Shown piece by piece: positions 5,685 to 7,735 of a DNA stretch of 7,735 nt; within the stretch, counting starts at the first letter, position 1; each line of letters starts with the position of its first letter. The translations under genes and the position numbers were made by a program. Source of the DNA: Candidatus Omnitrophica bacterium UBA1443 (GTDB taxonomy: Bacteria > Omnitrophota > Omnitrophia > Omnitrophales > Aquincolibacteriaceae). Location of the stretch: positions 252 through 7,986 of the forward strand of contig DCTJ01000058.1 in NCBI GenBank assembly GCA_002329545.1, in the 5' to 3' direction. The notes beneath the pieces are model-generated. The model made no database searches. It worked only from the letters and a program-made list of their open reading frames with translations, and was not told where the DNA came from.

Positions 5685-7550
5685 TTGGTTCGATTCTCGC
5701 GAATCCTTCTAATTCTTGCCCTGATATTCACCCAATTGGAAAGCCCCGCCGTTTCGGCCGTGATGGCACGAAAAATTCGGGTAGAAATTGTTGCCTCAGC
5801 GGCGTTTCAGTCCCAGCCCAACTGGCGCTCTGAATTTGAACAACGTCTTGCCTATGCTTCCCGGATATTCGAGAGCGAATTTAAGGTAAAGTTTGTTCCG
5901 GTCAAGTGGCGCGAATGGCCGGTCGTCAATGAGAAGGCTTCCCTGAGATCCTTGCTGGAAGATTTGCAGTCCCGTTTTCCCCTTGAAAAAGCCGATATCG
6001 TGATTGGGCTCACGAGCGTGAAGGGTGTCTCGCTTGCCGATGTCAAAGACCCTGACACGGTGGGACAGGCCAAGATCCTCTCGGGGTATCTTGTGTTGCG
6101 GTATCCGATCAGCCCGATGTACCGGATTCAGGAACAGACCGTGCTCACTCATGAGCTCGGGCATCTGTTCGGAGCGGTTCATACGGATGAGCCCTCCACG
6201 GTTATGTTCCCGATTATCGACAAACAGGTCCCGGTCCGTTTTGATTCCGAAAATCACGATATTATCATGGCGACCCGCGCGATTGATTTCAAACGAGGCG
6301 TGAACGCGCTTCCCCGGGTGGCGGTTCAGAAACTTTTGGGCTCCTACCTCAAGATGGCGGTCAGGGACCAACCGTTCGATTTTTTTTATGTCATCGGCGC
6401 CCTCTATCTTCAGCTCGGGCAATATGACGATACGCTGAAGTCCTGGAAAAAGGCGGCCGAGATCATGCCGGACTTTCCGAGGATTCACTATAACCTCGGG
6501 ATGCTTTATTACCAAATGGGGGACCATCAAAATTCCGTCAAGGAACTGATGCAGGCCGTCCGGAGTTTCCGGTTTCCGAGTGAAAGACCCGAGGAGTTGA
6601 AAGCCCTGAAGGCGCTCGGGGATGTTTTTATGTCCAATAACGATCTGGTGTCCGCTTATCAGGCCTATACCCGGGCTAAATCCGTAAGCCCCAACGATAA
6701 GGAAGTCCGGTTGAAACTGGCGGTTCTCCAGACGCGAAAGGGGCAGTTGCAGGACGCGATTCGCGAACTGGAAGCCCTTCACTACCAGGACACGAGTTAT
6801 GTGGAAGCGATGTCGGAACTGGGGGCCGCGTATTATCAGGCCCAGCGCCATGACGACAGCGCGCGAATGATGAAGCGTGTAATCGAAAAGGCTAAAAAGG
6901 GAAGTCAGCCCTATCTCCAAGCACATAGCTATCTTGGCCGGATCTATGGGCAATCCGGACAGCGCAAGAAAGCGATCGATCATTTCCGAATGGCTTGCGC
7001 CGCCCAGCAGAGCGCGGATTGCATGAAGGGTTTGGCGCAGGCGTATTTTGATGACGGGCAGATCGATCATTGTATCGCGACGCTGGCCCAGGTTTTGATG
7101 ATCCAAAAGGAAGACCCGGATGTTTACGGAACGCTGGCAGTTGCGATGATGCAAAAAGGGGACTACGGGAAGGCTTATCCGCTTCTGGAGGAAGGGTTGA
7201 AATACGCGAAGGACTCCAGGTCGGCGTCCCGCTTTTATCAGAATATGGGACACATTCTGATCCAGACCCAAAAGTTTGATCTGGCTAAAAACAATTTTCA
7301 GATGGGCCTTTCCCGTGACTGGTCTAACCTGGATTGCTATTTTGGGCTCGCCATGGCATCAATCGGCTTACAGGATCCCCTGGGCGCGAAAAGGGCGCTG
7401 GAGGACGTTCTGCGGATTGATCCCCAAAATAAAAAGGCCACTGAAATGTTGCGGCAGGTCGAAAAGATCCTTCCCCAATCGGCCCCGATCAAAATTCATC
7501 TGGAGGGTGGAAGCGGCCAGGCGACTTTTTCAATCAAATCGAAAAAGTAA
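5685..7550 (+). CDS. Secreted matrixin-like metalloprotease with TPR repeats
   Basis: A 621-residue exported protein. TTG 5685 is chosen because the frame has no other start back to a TGA at 5637, and it gives a full signal peptide (VRFSR, hydrophobic ILLILALIFTQ, likely cleavage after AVSA at residue 25). Starts at GTG 5760 or ATG 5763 would remove it. Residues 29-205 resemble a metzincin protease domain: HELGHLFGAVH (156-166) is an intact HExxHxxGxxH site with zinc ligands His156, His160 and His166 and catalytic Glu157. STVMFP (171-176) supplies the Met-turn at the short distance typical of matrixins. Residues about 232-582 form roughly ten TPR units (e.g. 232-264, 265-295, 304-338, 371-406, 478-510, 546-582), likely a protein-binding scaffold in the periplasm or outside the cell. 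The tail (598-621) is basic. The substrate is unknown. Expression may be controlled through the structured leader and short upstream ORF. Confidence 0.88.
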   Translation: MVRFSRILLILALIFTQLESPAVSAVMARKIRVEIVASAAFQSQPNWRSEFEQRLAYASRIFESEFKVKFVPVKWREWPVVNEKASLRSLLEDLQSRFPLEKADIVIGLTSVKGVSLADVKDPDTVGQAKILSGYLVLRYPISPMYRIQEQTVLTHELGHLFGAVHTDEPSTVMFPIIDKQVPVRFDSENHDIIMATRAIDFKRGVNALPRVAVQKLLGSYLKMAVRDQPFDFFYVIGALYLQLGQYDDTLKSWKKAAEIMPDFPRIHYNLGMLYYQMGDHQNSVKELMQAVRSFRFPSERPEELKALKALGDVFMSNNDLVSAYQAYTRAKSVSPNDKEVRLKLAVLQTRKGQLQDAIRELEALHYQDTSYVEAMSELGAAYYQAQRHDDSARMMKRVIEKAKKGSQPYLQAHSYLGRIYGQSGQRKKAIDHFRMACAAQQSADCMKGLAQAYFDDGQIDHCIATLAQVLMIQKEDPDVYGTLAVAMMQKGDYGKAYPLLEEGLKYAKDSRSASRFYQNMGHILIQTQKFDLAKNNFQMGLSRDWSNLDCYFGLAMASIGLQDPLGAKRALEDVLRIDPQNKKATEMLRQVEKILPQSAPIKIHLEGGSGQATFSIKSKK

Positions 7551-7735
7551 TCCATCCGCTTTGAATCGGAAACGCTGGAGTTCCTTACCTTTATTTTTTA
7601 TCGGTCCTGAAAACTTCCGAATTTAATCCAAATTTTAGTTTCCAAATTAAGCTCACTTAATGAAAGTTTTTTATATATCTGTTTAAAAAGTATTTCGAAT
7701 GAATATATAAAAAGCTGACTTTTGAAAGGGTTTTT
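7551..7735. other. AT-rich tail with inverted repeats, no gene seen
   Basis: No coding region is supported after the TAA at 7548-7550. From about 7620 the composition becomes strongly AT-rich compared with the genes. ATTAAG-CTCA-CTTAAT (7646-7661) is a perfect 6-bp palindrome. TTTTTATATAT (7668-7678) and ATATATAAAAA (7703-7713) form an 11-bp inverted repeat around 24 bases, extendable to 14 with one T-G pair. The T-runs, palindromes and TATAAA (7706-7711) suggest the control region of a following gene, but no -35 box is convincing. I see no clear terminator for the TPR gene. Confidence 0.5.

Noticed and set aside
5636..5833. A 65-codon + strand frame overlapping the start of the metalloprotease gene.
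   Set aside because: It is out of frame with both the leader ORF and the signal peptide, and its sequence is a low-order shadow of the real gene.
5796..7271. A 491-codon open frame on the minus strand antisense to the metalloprotease-TPR gene.
   Set aside because: Its translation shows no recognisable domain or signal, while the + strand has the zinc motif and TPR repeats. It is explained by codon bias of the real gene.

Overview
The window reads as a chromosomal fragment of an environmental bacterium. All six convincing genes lie on the + strand. Coding DNA is of moderate GC, with frequent GTG/TTG starts and recognisable Shine-Dalgarno sites; the last ~115 bases turn sharply AT-rich. B12-type radical SAM enzymes interleaved with family-2 glycosyltransferases, plus a secreted TPR protein, would fit a metagenome lineage such as Omnitrophota, Elusimicrobia, Nitrospirae or a deltaproteobacterial relative. 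No ribosomal or other phylogenetic marker is present, so this is only a guess.

Region 1 (1-4783) is a surface-glycan or lipid biosynthesis block with an alternating layout: B12-binding radical SAM enzyme (5' truncated by the window edge), GtrB/DPM1-like polyprenyl-phosphate glycosyltransferase, a second B12-binding radical SAM enzyme, then a second membrane-associated GT2 glycosyltransferase. The last three genes are nearly contiguous (17-base and about 2-base gaps) and form an operon; the first is 157 bases upstream and may belong to it. Plausibly the glycosyltransferases build or decorate a lipid-linked sugar and the radical SAM proteins perform a methylation or other radical step on the lipid or glycan, but no substrate can be read from the sequence.

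Region 2 (4784-5364) holds a possible weak terminator and a small gene with a textbook ribosome binding site. It encodes a 134-residue protein with an N-terminal hydrophobic export signal, a helical middle and a low-complexity Ser/Tyr/Glu/Asn tail containing a 12-base tandem repeat.

Region 3 (5365-5684) is the most structured non-coding stretch. Two adjacent long hairpins follow the small gene, the second with a 17-bp stem that grows to 25 bp when G-U pairs are allowed. Next come a promoter-like site, a second foldable block closed by an 11-bp stem, a strong Shine-Dalgarno, and a 16-codon leader ORF that ends two bases before the next gene. The pairings use G-U wobbles that work only in + strand RNA, which suggests RNA-level function, either transcript-end structures or cis-regulation of the downstream gene.

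Region 4 (5685-7550) encodes an exported 621-residue protein: signal peptide, a matrixin-like zinc metalloprotease domain with an intact HExxHxxGxxH site and a Met-turn, and about ten TPR repeats filling the C-terminal two thirds. The remaining 185 bases hold no gene I can support, but contain AT-rich inverted repeats that may belong to the control region of a following gene.
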